64,000 nucleotides of DNA from Pseudomonas sp. DTU_2021_1001937_2_SI_NGA_ILE_001 (lineage in GTDB: Bacteria > Pseudomonadota > Gammaproteobacteria > Pseudomonadales > Pseudomonadaceae): contig NZ_CP135971.1 in assembly GCF_032463525.1 (NCBI RefSeq), positions 2,790,001-2,854,000 of the forward strand. The letters are read 5' to 3'. Positions 1 to 9,389 of this stretch are shown here, piece by piece. Position 1 is the first letter of the stretch; each line of letters opens with the position of its first letter. The translations under genes were made by a program, and so were the position numbers. The notes beneath the pieces are model-generated. The model was given only the letters and a program-made list of their open reading frames with translations. It ran no database searches and was not told where the DNA came from.

Positions 1-371
1 CCTTTTTAATCGGCTTGTTTGGCCAGCACTTCAAAGGAAGAAAACACCTATGCGCCGCCGTTCGAAAATTTATTACAGGAATGCGACATCGGCTCTGGCA
101 CGCGGGATACAGAGCTTACCGGCCGTCGTTTATGGCACAGCGGTTGCTATGTAGGGTTTCAGGAACACATTCGTACTTTTATGTACGCGACAATAAAAGC
201 AAGGACTTGCAATGCGATCACCCTGATCGAGACATAACTTCCAACTGAGTGAGCCAGTGCCTCTAAAGGCGGCGTCATGCACCCTGAATATTGCGCAGGC
301 TTCCCGACTTCGAACATGCCCGAATGTTTGAACGGACTTTTATTGCCCTTCAACTAACCGAGGGAGCTTTA
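1..371. other. Intergenic region upstream of tonB
   Basis: I see no supportable gene in this stretch. Short open frames exist on both strands, but they overlap each other, lack convincing ribosome binding sites and resemble no family I recognise. The region presumably carries the promoter and leader of the tonB-exbB-exbD-receptor operon. I do not see a PvdS-type iron-starvation box or a clear Fur box here. An inverted repeat just before tonB is listed separately. Confidence 0.5.
309..332. promoter_or_regulatory. Inverted repeat upstream of tonB
   Basis: TTCGAACAT and ATGTTTGAA form an imperfect inverted repeat (8 of 9 pairs) around a 6-nt centre, ending about 40 nt before the tonB start. It could be an operator or a leader hairpin. 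Nothing in the sequence decides between them, and a chance palindrome is possible. Confidence 0.3.
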
Positions 372-1193
372 ATGAATGATGCGGTAAGAATGAAAGCGGT
401 CCCCGCCCCGTTGCCGGATGAGCGTCCGGTGGCGTGGCAGGGCATCCCTTTCAAACCTAATACTTCAAGACCCGGTGGCCTCGGTAAACCGCAAGTCGTG
501 TTATTGATCGCGGCGTCCGTGCTTATTCACGGCGCGGTGTGGTGGTACATGCAAACCGCCAAGGCGGAAGTTCCGGAAGTGGCGCCGCAAGTGCCGGAAA
601 TGACCATCGAGCTGAGCAGCCCGACTCCGCCTGCGCCGGAGCCGCCGCCGCCCGAACCGCCACCTCCGCCGCCTCCCCCCGAGCCGGAACAGCCGGTCGA
701 GGACCCGGATGCCGTAGAGCCGCCGCCCAAGCAGATCGAGAAACCCAAGGTCGAGAAGCCCAAGCCGGTCAAGAAGCCGGAACCCGTGAAAAAGCCCACG
801 CCGCCTGCGCCGCCGAAACCGCTGGCCGCCCCGGCTCCTGCTGCGCCACCCGCCCCACCAGCACCCGCGCCAGCGCCTGCACCGCCCGCTCCGGCGGCAC
901 CGGTGAAGGAAAGCGCGGCGGTTTCCGGGCTCGCCAGCCTGGGCAACCCGCCGCCCGAGTACCCGGGGCTGGCGCTGCGCCGCAACTGGGAGGGCCGTGT
1001 GGTGCTGCGCATCAAGGTGTTGCCCAACGGGCGTGCCGGCGCCGTGGAGGTGACCAAGTCCAGCGGCAAGCCGGTGCTCGACGAGGCTGCCGTGGAGGCG
1101 GTGCGCAACTGGAAGTTCATTCCGGCCAAGCGCGGCGACACGCCCATCGAAGGCTTCGCGACCCAGACCATCGACTTCAAGCTGCCGGAATGA
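372..1193 (+). CDS. tonB: TonB energy-transducing protein
   Basis: A 273-aa periplasm-spanning TonB that links the ExbB-ExbD motor to outer-membrane receptors. It has one N-terminal membrane anchor (about residues 40-60) with the Ser/His pair typical of TonB anchors (S49, H53). A long Pro/Lys/Glu-rich spacer follows (about 80-180), with runs of PPP and repeated KPxxKP. The C-terminal TonB domain (195-273) starts at the YPGLALRRNWEG motif. The start at 372 is chosen because AGGGAG lies about 7 nt upstream; an in-frame extension to 291 has no comparable site. It is the first gene of an operon with exbB, exbD and a TonB-dependent receptor, so it is probably dedicated to that receptor rather than the housekeeping TonB. 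Confidence 0.95.
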   Translation: MNDAVRMKAVPAPLPDERPVAWQGIPFKPNTSRPGGLGKPQVVLLIAASVLIHGAVWWYMQTAKAEVPEVAPQVPEMTIELSSPTPPAPEPPPPEPPPPPPPPEPEQPVEDPDAVEPPPKQIEKPKVEKPKPVKKPEPVKKPTPPAPPKPLAAPAPAAPPAPPAPAPAPAPPAPAAPVKESAAVSGLASLGNPPPEYPGLALRRNWEGRVVLRIKVLPNGRAGAVEVTKSSGKPVLDEAAVEAVRNWKFIPAKRGDTPIEGFATQTIDFKLPE

Positions 1194-1244
1194 TCCGGCG
1201 CACGACAACCGACAACCTATTTCAAGCTGGTGAGGTGTAGACCC

Positions 1245-1952
1245 ATGAACGAATCGCTCTCTTCCCTGATTGTTCCCGCCGTGCTCTGGGCACTGATTGT
1301 GTTTTCCGTGTTGAGCTGGGCATTGCTGCTGATCAAATCTGCGCAGTACCTGCGCCAGAAGTCCCAGAACAAACAGTTCACCAAGGCGTTCTGGTCGGCA
1401 CCGGATCTGCTCACCGCCGCCGAGCACGCCGCGCAGTACCCTGGTGCCCTGGCGCGCATCGCCAACAGTGGCTTCGAGGCCATGACGGTGGAAGACTCGC
1501 CGCGCACCACGCAGCAGCTGGCGCACACCATCAACCGCTCCGACCGCCTGGAGCGCAACCTGCGCCAGCAAATCCAGAAAGAGCGCCGCTCGCTGGAAAG
1601 CGGCCAGGCGATTCTTGCCAGTATCGGCAGCACCGCGCCCTTCATCGGCCTGTTCGGTACGGTCTGGGGCATCATGGAAGCCTTGCAGAGCATCGGCCTC
1701 ACCGGCTCGGCCAGCCTCGAAGCGGTGGCCGGCCCCATCGGTCACGCGCTGATCGCCACCGGTGTGGGTATCGCCGTCGCCGTGCCGGCGGTGCTCATCT
1801 ACAACTTCTTTCTGCGCCGCCTCAAGCTGGCCGTGGCCGACATGGATGACTTCGCCCACGACTTCGACTCCCTGGCCCAGCGCAGTGCCTTCGCCGTGAG
1901 CCGCCAACCCATCTCCAGCCAGCATGGCCATGCCGTGCGGGAGGCGAGCTGA
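1245..1952 (+). CDS. exbB: Biopolymer transport protein ExbB (MotA/TolQ/ExbB proton channel)
   Basis: A 235-aa inner-membrane motor subunit that, with ExbD, converts proton motive force into TonB movement. It shows the family pattern: an N-terminal membrane helix (LIVPAVLWALIVFSVL), a cytoplasmic stretch containing the segment RNLRQQIQ, and two C-terminal helices with the signature SIGSTAPFIGLFGTVWGIM and GHALIATGVGIAVAVPAVL. The start at 1245 is preceded by GAGGTG; a GTG 15 nt upstream is less likely. The stop overlaps the exbD start (ATGA at 1950-1954), indicating translational coupling. Confidence 0.95.
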   Translation: MNESLSSLIVPAVLWALIVFSVLSWALLLIKSAQYLRQKSQNKQFTKAFWSAPDLLTAAEHAAQYPGALARIANSGFEAMTVEDSPRTTQQLAHTINRSDRLERNLRQQIQKERRSLESGQAILASIGSTAPFIGLFGTVWGIMEALQSIGLTGSASLEAVAGPIGHALIATGVGIAVAVPAVLIYNFFLRRLKLAVADMDDFAHDFDSLAQRSAFAVSRQPISSQHGHAVREAS

Positions 1953-2353
1953 TGTCGTTCTCCACTCAAGACAGCGATGAAGTGCTCAGCGAAATGAACG
2001 TCACGCCGCTGGTCGACGTGATGCTCGTGCTGCTGGTGGTGTTCATCGTCACCACCCCGCTGATGACCAACGCCATCAAGGTCAACCTGCCCAAGACCGA
2101 CGCCGTCGCGCCGGCCGAGAAAAAAGACCCGGTGGTGGTCAGCGTCGACCAGAACGGCAAGTTCTTCCTCGCCAAGTCGGAAATCGCCCCGGAACTGCTG
2201 GAGAAAAGCCTGCAGGAGGAGAAGGCCAAAGACCCGGACATTCGCGTTCAGCTGCAGGCCGACACCGACGTGAACTACGGGCAGGTGGCCAAGGCGATGG
2301 CGTCCATCGAACGCTCCGGCATCACCAGGATATCCGTGATGACGGCCCGTTGA
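1952..2353 (+). CDS. exbD: Biopolymer transport protein ExbD
   Basis: A 133-aa partner of ExbB. It has a short cytoplasmic N-terminus, one membrane helix starting VTPLVDVMLVLLVVF with the conserved proton-path aspartate (D22 here, equivalent to D25 of E. coli ExbD), and a periplasmic ExbD/TolR domain. It overlaps the exbB stop by one base. It ends 194 nt before the receptor gene on the same strand, with a hairpin between them. Confidence 0.95.
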   Translation: MSFSTQDSDEVLSEMNVTPLVDVMLVLLVVFIVTTPLMTNAIKVNLPKTDAVAPAEKKDPVVVSVDQNGKFFLAKSEIAPELLEKSLQEEKAKDPDIRVQLQADTDVNYGQVAKAMASIERSGITRISVMTAR

Positions 2354-2358
2354 CCGCA

Positions 2359-2379
2359 GGGTTTCGCCCCGCGAAACCC
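2359..2379 (+). other. Hairpin after exbD
   Basis: GGGTTTCG and CGAAACCC form a perfect 8-bp stem around a CCCCG loop, six bases after the exbD stop. No T-run follows, so it is more likely an mRNA-stabilising or attenuating hairpin within the operon than a full terminator. Confidence 0.5.
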
Positions 2380-2547
2380 GCTTGATCGCACCCCGCACAG
2401 CGCTTCGTCCGCGGGCCGCAAGGCCCCTGGAGGGAAGCGGCTTGCCGGAAAACCGAAGCAGTGGAACACCCGCCCGGCATAACCGGGCCGGGAACAGAGG
2501 GCTCACAAGGCCATTTCAATAACGTCTGGACCAGGTCGGAACCAACC

Positions 2548-5265
2548 ATGCTGATGAATCTTCCCGGATACACCCTCAAGCCACTGGCCCTTGCGGTCCG
2601 CCGTCAACCCCGTGCCTGGCTGTGCGCCTTGGCCATGGGCATGGGTGGCGCCCAGGCGGCCGAGGCCGTCGATGCCGAGACCGGCAGCGAGTCTGTCTCC
2701 GCCGCTGCGGTGGCACCCGCCACCACGCAGTTGCAACGCGTCGAAGTGACCGGCTCGGCGATTCGCCGGGTGGATGCGGAAACCGCCGTGCCGATTACCA
2801 TCCTGCGCGCCGACGACCTGAAGAAACAGGGCGTGACCACCACCCAGGAAATGGTCCAGCGCATCACCGGCAGCCAGTCGATCAACAACAGCGCCGGTTC
2901 CGTCGGTGCCGGCACCGGCGGCGCCTCCTACGCCGACATGCGCGGCATCGGCGCGAACAAGACCCTGGTGCTGCTCAACGGTCGGCGCCTGGCCAACAAC
3001 GCGCTTTCCGGCGTGGGCACGCCCAACGGCAGTGCCATTGACCTGAACATGATTCCGTTCGCCGCCATCGACCGTGTCGAAGTACTGCGCGACGGTGCCT
3101 CGGCGCTGTACGGCACCGATGCCATCGGCGGGGTGATCAACTTCATCACCAAGAAATCCCTCACCGACGGCACCCTGAGCCTGGGTGGCGAGACGCCGAC
3201 CCACAGCGGCGGCGGTGCAACCAAAGACATGAGCGCCAGCTGGGGTTTCGGCGACCTGGAAGAAGACCGCTTCAATGTCATGGGCGTGTTCAACTACAAC
3301 AAGCAGCAGAATCTCGACGCCAACGACCGCTCGTTCGCCCGGGACTACGTGCCGGGGCGCGGCCTCAACCAGACCTCGGGCACCGCCTTCCCTGGCAACT
3401 ACTACCAGGGCGACAACGCCGCCAACCCCTTGGGCACCGCCTGCTCGGGCGCCAACCTGGTGGCCCGCAACGGTATCTGCCGGTTCAGCACCCGTGAATA
3501 CATCGACCTGATTCCGCAAACCGAGAAGACCTCGTTCTTCGGCAAGGCCACCGGCAAACTGGCCGACGACCACAACGTCAACCTCGAATACTTCTGGGCA
3601 CGCAACAACAACCACGTCGACATCGCCCCGGCGCCGCTCACCGGCCTGTCGCTGGACGCCTCTTCGCCCTTCTATCCGGGCAACGGCATTACTCCGGCGC
3701 CAACCAACTTCACCCTCGACCCGACCCAGCCCATCGACACCGCCTGGCGGGAAACCGCAGCCGGCCCCAGGGGGCAAAGCGACCAGAACACCAGCCAGCG
3801 CTTCCTGCTGAGCTTCGACGGCCTGGTCGGCGGCTGGGACTACAACGTCGGCGCCTCGTACAACCAGAACAAGGTGCTGTCCAACCTCACCAGTGGTTAT
3901 GTCAGTGACGCGGCGATGATCGACGGCCTGGCCAACGGCATCATCAACCCCTTCGGACCACAGACCGCAGCCGGCCAGGCGCTGATCGACGCCAACCAGT
4001 ACCACGGGCAGTACTCCAGCGCCGTGGGTCGGGTCGCCGGCATCGACGGGCGTATCAGCCGGGAAGTCGGCGACTGGTTCGGCGCCGGCCCGGCCGGTCT
4101 GGCCTTGGGCGGCGAGTACCGCAAGGAAAAGATGCACCAGCAATACGAGGCCTTCGTCAACGACGTCAGCAGCCTGGGCGCCGATGCAGCGGGCAGCGTG
4201 TCTGGCGAGCGCAGCGTAAAGGCGGCCTATGCCGAACTGAGCGTGCCGGTGCTGGACAGCCTGGAGCTGAGCGCGGCGGTGCGTCACGACAAGTACAGCG
4301 ACTTTGGCAGCACCACCAACCCCAAGTACTCGTTCCGTTACCAGCCGGTGAAGCAGCTGGTGGTGCGCGGCGCCTACAGCGAAGGCTTCCGCGCGCCGTC
4401 GCTCTATGAACTCTACGCCCCGCGCAGCACCAGCTACAGCCAGGGTTACTACGACGACCCGGTGCTGTGTGCCGGCGGCAGCGTGCAGCCTGGCGGCAAC
4501 GCCGGTCGCGACTGCGCCCAGCAGTTCCTCAACAACAGCGGCGGCAATACCGAGCTGGCGCCGGAGAAGGCCCGCAACGTGACCCTGGGCTTCGTCTATC
4601 AGCCGGTCAGCAACCTGTCGGTGGGCCTGGACTTCTGGTGGATCCATATCTCCAACCAGATCCAATCGTTCCCGGAGTCCGCGGTGTTCGACGACCCGCT
4701 CACCTACGCCGATCGCTACGTGCGCAACCCCGACGGTTCGATCGCCAACATCGTGACCGGCAATGCCAACCTGGGCATCGTCAAGACCAACGGCGTCGAT
4801 GTCACCCTCGACTACCGCTTCCCGAATACGCCTTACGGGCAGTTCGGCCTGGGCCTGACCGGCACCTACGTTGACCGCTACGACTACCAGAACATCATCG
4901 ACGGCCCCTACACCGACAAGGTCGGCGACTTCCAGGGCGACGGTGTGATTGCGCGCTGGAAGCACGTGCTGGTGGGTTCCTGGTCGCTGGGCAATACCCG
5001 TGCGTCGATCACCAACCGCTTCACCACCGGCTACAACGACTACGACCGCACCACCAATGCCCGGGTAGCGTCCTATACGCTGTGGGACCTGTCGGTGGGG
5101 CATACCTTCGACAAGGTGCTGGACGTCGATGCCGGCGTACGCAACGTCTTCGACCGCGACCCGCCGTTCTCCAACCAGGCCTACAACTTCCAGTCCGGCT
5201 ATGACCCCCGCTACGCCGACCCGCTGGGCCGCACCGTGTTCGCCCGCATGACTTACCACTTCTGA
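2548..5265 (+). CDS. TonB-dependent outer-membrane receptor
   Basis: A 905-aa outer-membrane active transporter. It has a signal peptide (about residues 1-38, ending AQAAEA), then a TonB-box-like LQRVEVTGS. The plug domain contains MRGIGANKTLVLLNGRRLA and VEVLRDGASALYGTDAIGGVINF, and a long beta-barrel ends in a terminal aromatic (MTYHF). It has no STN signalling domain, so it is not a transducer coupled to a sigma factor. The start at 2548 is the first Met of a plausible signal peptide; Met at 2554 is an alternative. The substrate cannot be read from sequence. Its position between its own TonB system and a peptide ABC importer suggests peptides or a peptide-like compound (inference). Confidence 0.9.
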   Translation: MLMNLPGYTLKPLALAVRRQPRAWLCALAMGMGGAQAAEAVDAETGSESVSAAAVAPATTQLQRVEVTGSAIRRVDAETAVPITILRADDLKKQGVTTTQEMVQRITGSQSINNSAGSVGAGTGGASYADMRGIGANKTLVLLNGRRLANNALSGVGTPNGSAIDLNMIPFAAIDRVEVLRDGASALYGTDAIGGVINFITKKSLTDGTLSLGGETPTHSGGGATKDMSASWGFGDLEEDRFNVMGVFNYNKQQNLDANDRSFARDYVPGRGLNQTSGTAFPGNYYQGDNAANPLGTACSGANLVARNGICRFSTREYIDLIPQTEKTSFFGKATGKLADDHNVNLEYFWARNNNHVDIAPAPLTGLSLDASSPFYPGNGITPAPTNFTLDPTQPIDTAWRETAAGPRGQSDQNTSQRFLLSFDGLVGGWDYNVGASYNQNKVLSNLTSGYVSDAAMIDGLANGIINPFGPQTAAGQALIDANQYHGQYSSAVGRVAGIDGRISREVGDWFGAGPAGLALGGEYRKEKMHQQYEAFVNDVSSLGADAAGSVSGERSVKAAYAELSVPVLDSLELSAAVRHDKYSDFGSTTNPKYSFRYQPVKQLVVRGAYSEGFRAPSLYELYAPRSTSYSQGYYDDPVLCAGGSVQPGGNAGRDCAQQFLNNSGGNTELAPEKARNVTLGFVYQPVSNLSVGLDFWWIHISNQIQSFPESAVFDDPLTYADRYVRNPDGSIANIVTGNANLGIVKTNGVDVTLDYRFPNTPYGQFGLGLTGTYVDRYDYQNIIDGPYTDKVGDFQGDGVIARWKHVLVGSWSLGNTRASITNRFTTGYNDYDRTTNARVASYTLWDLSVGHTFDKVLDVDAGVRNVFDRDPPFSNQAYNFQSGYDPRYADPLGRTVFARMTYHF

Positions 5266-5318
5266 GGCACGACGCGGCCAGCGCCCCGCGCAGGCCGCGT
5301 CATCTGGCGAAGTAGCCC

Positions 5319-5369
5319 CCTCCGGCCGGCAGGTCTCATCCACCTTCCCCTCGGCCGGAGGCTTTTTTC
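5319..5369 (+). terminator. Rho-independent terminator after the receptor gene
   Basis: CCTCCGGCCG (5319-5328) pairs perfectly with CGGCCGGAGG (5352-5361) around a 23-nt loop and is followed by GCTTTTTTC. It separates the TonB/receptor genes from the ABC importer genes, which presumably have a further promoter or rely on readthrough. Confidence 0.75.
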
Positions 5370-5410
5370 GCCGCGCCCAGTCATTCCGTGCGTACGAGGA
5401 CAGCCCCATC

Positions 5411-7297
5411 ATGTCGCGTCAAATCCGTTTCCTGCGGCGCCTGCTCCTGGGTGTCGCCCTGTTGTGCAGCGGCGGGCAGGCCGCGCTGGCGGTGCCGACC
5501 CATGCCCTGACGGTGTATGGCGAGGCGCCGAAGTACCCGGCCGACTTCAAGCACTTCGATTATGTGAACCCCAACGCCCCCAAGGGTGGCTCACTGACCC
5601 GCTCGGCCGAAGAAATCGGCCAGTTCAATTACCTCAACCCCTATGTGGATCAAAGCATCAACGTGGTGCAGGTCGACAGCTGGGTCTACTCGCCGCTGGC
5701 CTACCGCTCCCTCGACGAGCCCTACACGGTCTACGGGCTGATCGCGGAGAAAATGGAGATGGACCCCGAGGGCCTGTGGGTTCGCTTCTACCTCAACCCC
5801 AAGGCGCGCTTCGACGACGGCCAGCCGGTCACCGCCGAAGACGTGCGCTACACCTTCGAACTGATGACCACCCAGGCCAGCTTCAGCTATCGCCCGATGT
5901 TCGCCGACGTGCAAAACGTGGTCATCGAGGGGCCGCTGCAGATTCGCTTCAACTTCAAGAACAACCTCAACCGCACGCTGGCGCTGGACATCGCCAGCCT
6001 GCGGATTCTGCCCGAGCACTGGTGGAAGAGCCGCGACTTCGCCAACGGCGGCGGCTTCGAAGCGCCACTGGGCAACGGCCCGTACCGGGTCGCCAAGGTC
6101 GATGCCGGGCGCAGCGTGGTCTTCGAGCGGGTCAAGGACTGGTGGGCCAAGGACCTGCCGGTCAGCCGCGGCCTGTACAACTTCGACACCCTGACAGTGA
6201 ATTTCTACGGCGACACCGAAGTCGCCCGGCAACTGCTGCAGGCCGGCGCCTTCGACTACAACCGGGAGTTTTCATCGGCGGGCTTCACGGTCGGCTACAG
6301 CGGCCCGGCCATCGACGACGGGCGCCTGCAGAAAGCCATCCTCGCGCCCCAGCGACCAGTGGCGGCGCAAGGCTTCGTGTTCAACCTGGACAACCCGATC
6401 TTCCAGGACCGCCGCGTGCGGCAGGCGCTGTCGCTGCTGTGGGACTTCGACTGGATCAACCGCCGGGTGATGCGCGGGTTCTACGTGCGGCAGCAGAGTT
6501 ATTTCCCGAAAAGCGAAATGGCCGCTACCCAGCTGCCCGACGCCGCCGAGCTGAAGATTCTCGAACCGCTGCGCGGCCAGGTGCCCGACGAAGTGTTCAC
6601 CGAGGTGTACCAGCCGCCGCGCACCGATGGCAGCGGCTACATCCGCGACAAGCAAATGCAGGCCCTCAAGCTGCTGGCCGAGGCCGGCTGGCACCCGAAA
6701 GACAACAAACTGGTGAATGCCGCTGGCGAGCCGATGGTGTTCAGTTTTCTCGATGGCCAGGGCGGTTTCGATCGTTTGATCCTGCCGTTCAAACGCACCC
6801 TGGCGCAGATCGGCATCACCCTGGAGTTTCTGCGCATCGACTCGGCGCAGTACATCAACCGCCTCAACGCCCGTGACTACGACATGATCGTGGTCACCCT
6901 GCCGAAAAACGGCAACCCGCTGCTTTCTCCCGGCCGCGACCTGTACAACCTGTTCGGCTCGCAAAGCGCCACCGAGGTCGGCAGCTCCAATGCCATGGTG
7001 CTGCGCAATCCCGCCGTCGACCGGCTGATCGACGGCCTGGTCGCCGCCAACAGCCGGCAAGACATGGTGCACTACGCCAGGGCGTTGGATCGGGTCCTGC
7101 AATGGGGCTACTACATGATCCCCAACTACTACTCCAAGGGCATACCCCTGGTATACGCCAACCGCTTTGGCCGCCCCGCCACGGCGCCCGTCTACGACGT
7201 GGGCCTGGAAACCTGGTGGCAGATCAGCCCGACGCCGCTGAGCAACGCCCAGGCCGCTGCCCTCGGCAACCACACCACTGCCGCGAAGGAGCCTTGA
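5411..7297 (+). CDS. yejA: Extracellular solute-binding protein, YejA-type (peptide ABC importer)
   Basis: A 628-aa periplasmic binding protein of the SBP family 5 type, at the length usual for YejA and larger than DppA/OppA. It has a signal peptide (residues 1 to about 27: basic [12 protein letters not shown], then a hydrophobic core ending in ALA). The YejA-like mature start is [13 protein letters not shown], with [12 protein letters not shown] soon after. YejABEF in enterics imports peptides, including the peptide-nucleotide antibiotic microcin C. A GAGGA ribosome site precedes the start. It is the first of four closely spaced genes that together make a complete importer. Confidence 0.9.
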   Translation: MSRQIRFLRRLLLGVALLCSGGQAALAVPTHALTVYGEAPKYPADFKHFDYVNPNAPKGGSLTRSAEEIGQFNYLNPYVDQSINVVQVDSWVYSPLAYRSLDEPYTVYGLIAEKMEMDPEGLWVRFYLNPKARFDDGQPVTAEDVRYTFELMTTQASFSYRPMFADVQNVVIEGPLQIRFNFKNNLNRTLALDIASLRILPEHWWKSRDFANGGGFEAPLGNGPYRVAKVDAGRSVVFERVKDWWAKDLPVSRGLYNFDTLTVNFYGDTEVARQLLQAGAFDYNREFSSAGFTVGYSGPAIDDGRLQKAILAPQRPVAAQGFVFNLDNPIFQDRRVRQALSLLWDFDWINRRVMRGFYVRQQSYFPKSEMAATQLPDAAELKILEPLRGQVPDEVFTEVYQPPRTDGSGYIRDKQMQALKLLAEAGWHPKDNKLVNAAGEPMVFSFLDGQGGFDRLILPFKRTLAQIGITLEFLRIDSAQYINRLNARDYDMIVVTLPKNGNPLLSPGRDLYNLFGSQSATEVGSSNAMVLRNPAVDRLIDGLVAANSRQDMVHYARALDRVLQWGYYMIPNYYSKGIPLVYANRFGRPATAPVYDVGLETWWQISPTPLSNAQAAALGNHTTAAKEP

Positions 7298-7298
7298 G

Positions 7299-8366
7299 AT
7301 GCTGGCTTATGTGATTCGACGCCTGCTGCTGATCATTCCCACGCTGCTGGCCATTCTCGTCGTCAACTTCATGATCGTGCAGGCCGCGCCCGGCGGGCCG
7401 GTAGAACAGGCCATCGCGCGCATCCAGGGCTTCAGCCCCAACGGCGTCGGCGGCGGTGGCGGCGAAGTGGCCGCCAGCGGCACCGCCAGCCGCAGCACCC
7501 GTGGCCTGGACCCGGCGCTGATCGAGGCGATCAAGGCGCATTACGGCTTCAACAAGCCGATGCACGAACGCCTGTGGCTGATGCTCAAGAACTACGCGCA
7601 ACTGGACTTCGGCACCAGCTTCTTTCGCGGCGCGCCGGTCACCGAACTGATCGCCCAGAAACTGCCGGTGTCGCTGTCGCTCGGGCTGTGGGCGACGCTG
7701 ATCACCTACCTGATTTCCATACCCCTGGGCATTCGCAAGGCCGTGCGGCATGGCAGCGCGTTCGATGTGTGGAGCAGCACCCTGGTGATCATCGGCTACG
7801 CCACGCCGGCGTTTCTGTTCGCCATTCTGCTGATCGTGGTGTTCGCCGGTGGCAGCTACCTGAGCTGGTTTCCGGCACAGGGGCTGTTTTCGGAAAACGT
7901 CGCCAGCCTCGGCACCTGGGCCAAGGTGAAGGACTACCTGTGGCACCTGGTGCTGCCGGTCACCTCGCTGGTGATCGGCGGCTTCGCCACCCTGACCATC
8001 CTCACCAAGAACAGCTTTCTCAACGAGATCAGCCGCCAGTACGTGGTCACCGCCCGGGCCAAGGGCCTTACCGAACACCGCGTGCTGTACGGGCACGTGT
8101 TCCGCAACGCCATGCTGCTGGTGGTGGCCGGCATTCCCCAGGCGCTGATCGAGGTGTTCTTCGCCGGCTCGCTGCTGATCGAAACCATCTTCGGCCTCGA
8201 CGGGCTGGGGCGCATGAGCTACGAGGCCGCCGTGTCGCGGGATTACCCGGTGGTGTTCGGCACGCTGTTCCTGTTCACCCTGTTCGGCCTGCTGATCAAA
8301 CTGCTCGGCGACCTGTGCTACACGCTGGTCGACCCGCGCATCGACTTTTCCGCAAGGAGCGCCTGA
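7299..8366 (+). CDS. yejB: ABC transporter permease, YejB-type
   Basis: A 355-aa inner-membrane permease of the DppB/OppB (BPD_transp_1) family. The N-terminus [17 protein letters not shown] is typical, followed by a periplasmic loop and a C-terminal block of about five helices. The coupling-loop region contains [15 protein letters not shown], which contacts the ATPase. It starts one base after the yejA stop and overlaps yejE by one base (TGATG). An extra Gly/Ser/Arg-rich stretch near residues 48-68 ([10 protein letters not shown]...) lies in the first periplasmic loop, as is usual for YejB. Confidence 0.92.
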   Translation: MLAYVIRRLLLIIPTLLAILVVNFMIVQAAPGGPVEQAIARIQGFSPNGVGGGGGEVAASGTASRSTRGLDPALIEAIKAHYGFNKPMHERLWLMLKNYAQLDFGTSFFRGAPVTELIAQKLPVSLSLGLWATLITYLISIPLGIRKAVRHGSAFDVWSSTLVIIGYATPAFLFAILLIVVFAGGSYLSWFPAQGLFSENVASLGTWAKVKDYLWHLVLPVTSLVIGGFATLTILTKNSFLNEISRQYVVTARAKGLTEHRVLYGHVFRNAMLLVVAGIPQALIEVFFAGSLLIETIFGLDGLGRMSYEAAVSRDYPVVFGTLFLFTLFGLLIKLLGDLCYTLVDPRIDFSARSA

Positions 8367-9388
8367 TGTTCGAGTTCTCTCCCCAGAGCCAGCGACGCAT
8401 GGCGCTGTTCAAGGCCAACCGGCGCGGCTGGTGGTCGTTGTGGATCTTCATCGGCCTGCTGCTGGTGTGCCTGTGCGGCGAGCTGATCGCCAACGACAAG
8501 CCGCTGCTGCTCAGCTACGACGGCGCGCTGTATTACCCGGCGCTGCACACCTACCTGGAAACCGACTTTGGCGGTGAACTGCCCTTCGAGCCGGACTACG
8601 CCAGCGACTATGTGCGCCAGCTGATTGCGGCGAAGCAGGGCTGGATGCTGTTCGCGCCCATTCCTTTCAGCTACGACACCATCAACTACGACCTGGACGC
8701 GCCCTCGCCCAGCCCGCCGGATGCCCGCAACTGGCTGGGCACCGACGAGCAGGCGCGTGACGTGCTGGCACGGGTGCTGTTCGGTGCGCGAATTTCCATT
8801 CTGTTCGGGCTGTTGCTCACCGCCATCAGCACCCTGATCGGCATCTGCGCCGGGGCGATCCAGGGCTACTACGGCGGCATGACCGATCTGCTCGGCCAGC
8901 GCGTCCAGGAAATCTGGTCGGGGCTGCCGGTGTTGTACCTGCTGATCATCCTCTCCGGCTTCGTCTCGCCCAACTTCTGGTGGCTGCTGGGCATCATGGC
9001 GCTGTTCTCCTGGCTGGCGCTGGTCGACGTGGTGCGCGCCGAGTTCCTGCGCGGGCGCAACCTGGAGTACGTCAAGGCCGCGCGTGCCCTGGGCCTGACC
9101 GATGCCGCACTGATGTGGCGGCACATTCTGCCCAACGCCCTGACCAGCACCCTGACCTACCTGCCGTTCATCGTCACCGGCGCCATCGCCACCCTCACCG
9201 CCCTGGACTTTCTCGGCTTCGGCATGCCGGCCGGCAGCGCTTCGCTGGGCGAACTGATCGGCGAGGCCAAGCGCAACCTGCAGGCGCCGTGGCTGGGGCT
9301 GACGGCCTTTGTGGCGCTGGCGCTGATCCTGTCGCTGCTGGTGTTCATCGGCGAAGCCTGCCGCGACGCCTTCGACCCTCGGAGCTGA
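8366..9388 (+). CDS. yejE: ABC transporter permease, YejE-type
   Basis: A 340-aa second permease, DppC/OppC-like. The N-terminal segment MALFKANRRGWWSLWIF leads into the first helix. A large periplasmic insertion (about residues 45-125) includes LGTDEQARDVLARVLFGAR, the hallmark of this permease type. The coupling motif EYVKAARALGLTD is present. The start overlaps the yejB stop. An earlier in-frame opening exists but is non-coding shadow of yejB. Confidence 0.92.
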   Translation: MFEFSPQSQRRMALFKANRRGWWSLWIFIGLLLVCLCGELIANDKPLLLSYDGALYYPALHTYLETDFGGELPFEPDYASDYVRQLIAAKQGWMLFAPIPFSYDTINYDLDAPSPSPPDARNWLGTDEQARDVLARVLFGARISILFGLLLTAISTLIGICAGAIQGYYGGMTDLLGQRVQEIWSGLPVLYLLIILSGFVSPNFWWLLGIMALFSWLALVDVVRAEFLRGRNLEYVKAARALGLTDAALMWRHILPNALTSTLTYLPFIVTGAIATLTALDFLGFGMPAGSASLGELIGEAKRNLQAPWLGLTAFVALALILSLLVFIGEACRDAFDPRS

Positions 9389-9389
9389 C

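Noticed and set aside
15..248. Two short overlapping frames upstream of tonB
   Set aside because: They overlap each other in different frames, lack clear ribosome sites and match no family I know.
2354..2547. Possible cobalamin or other riboswitch between exbD and the receptor gene
   Set aside because: Hairpins are present, but no B12-box or other conserved riboswitch core is visible.
2503..5412. 969-codon open frame on the minus strand opposite the receptor gene
   Set aside because: It lies wholly antisense to a clear TonB-dependent receptor with signal peptide, plug and barrel. Its translation is a low-complexity Val/Gly/Ala/His-rich string typical of high-GC shadow frames.
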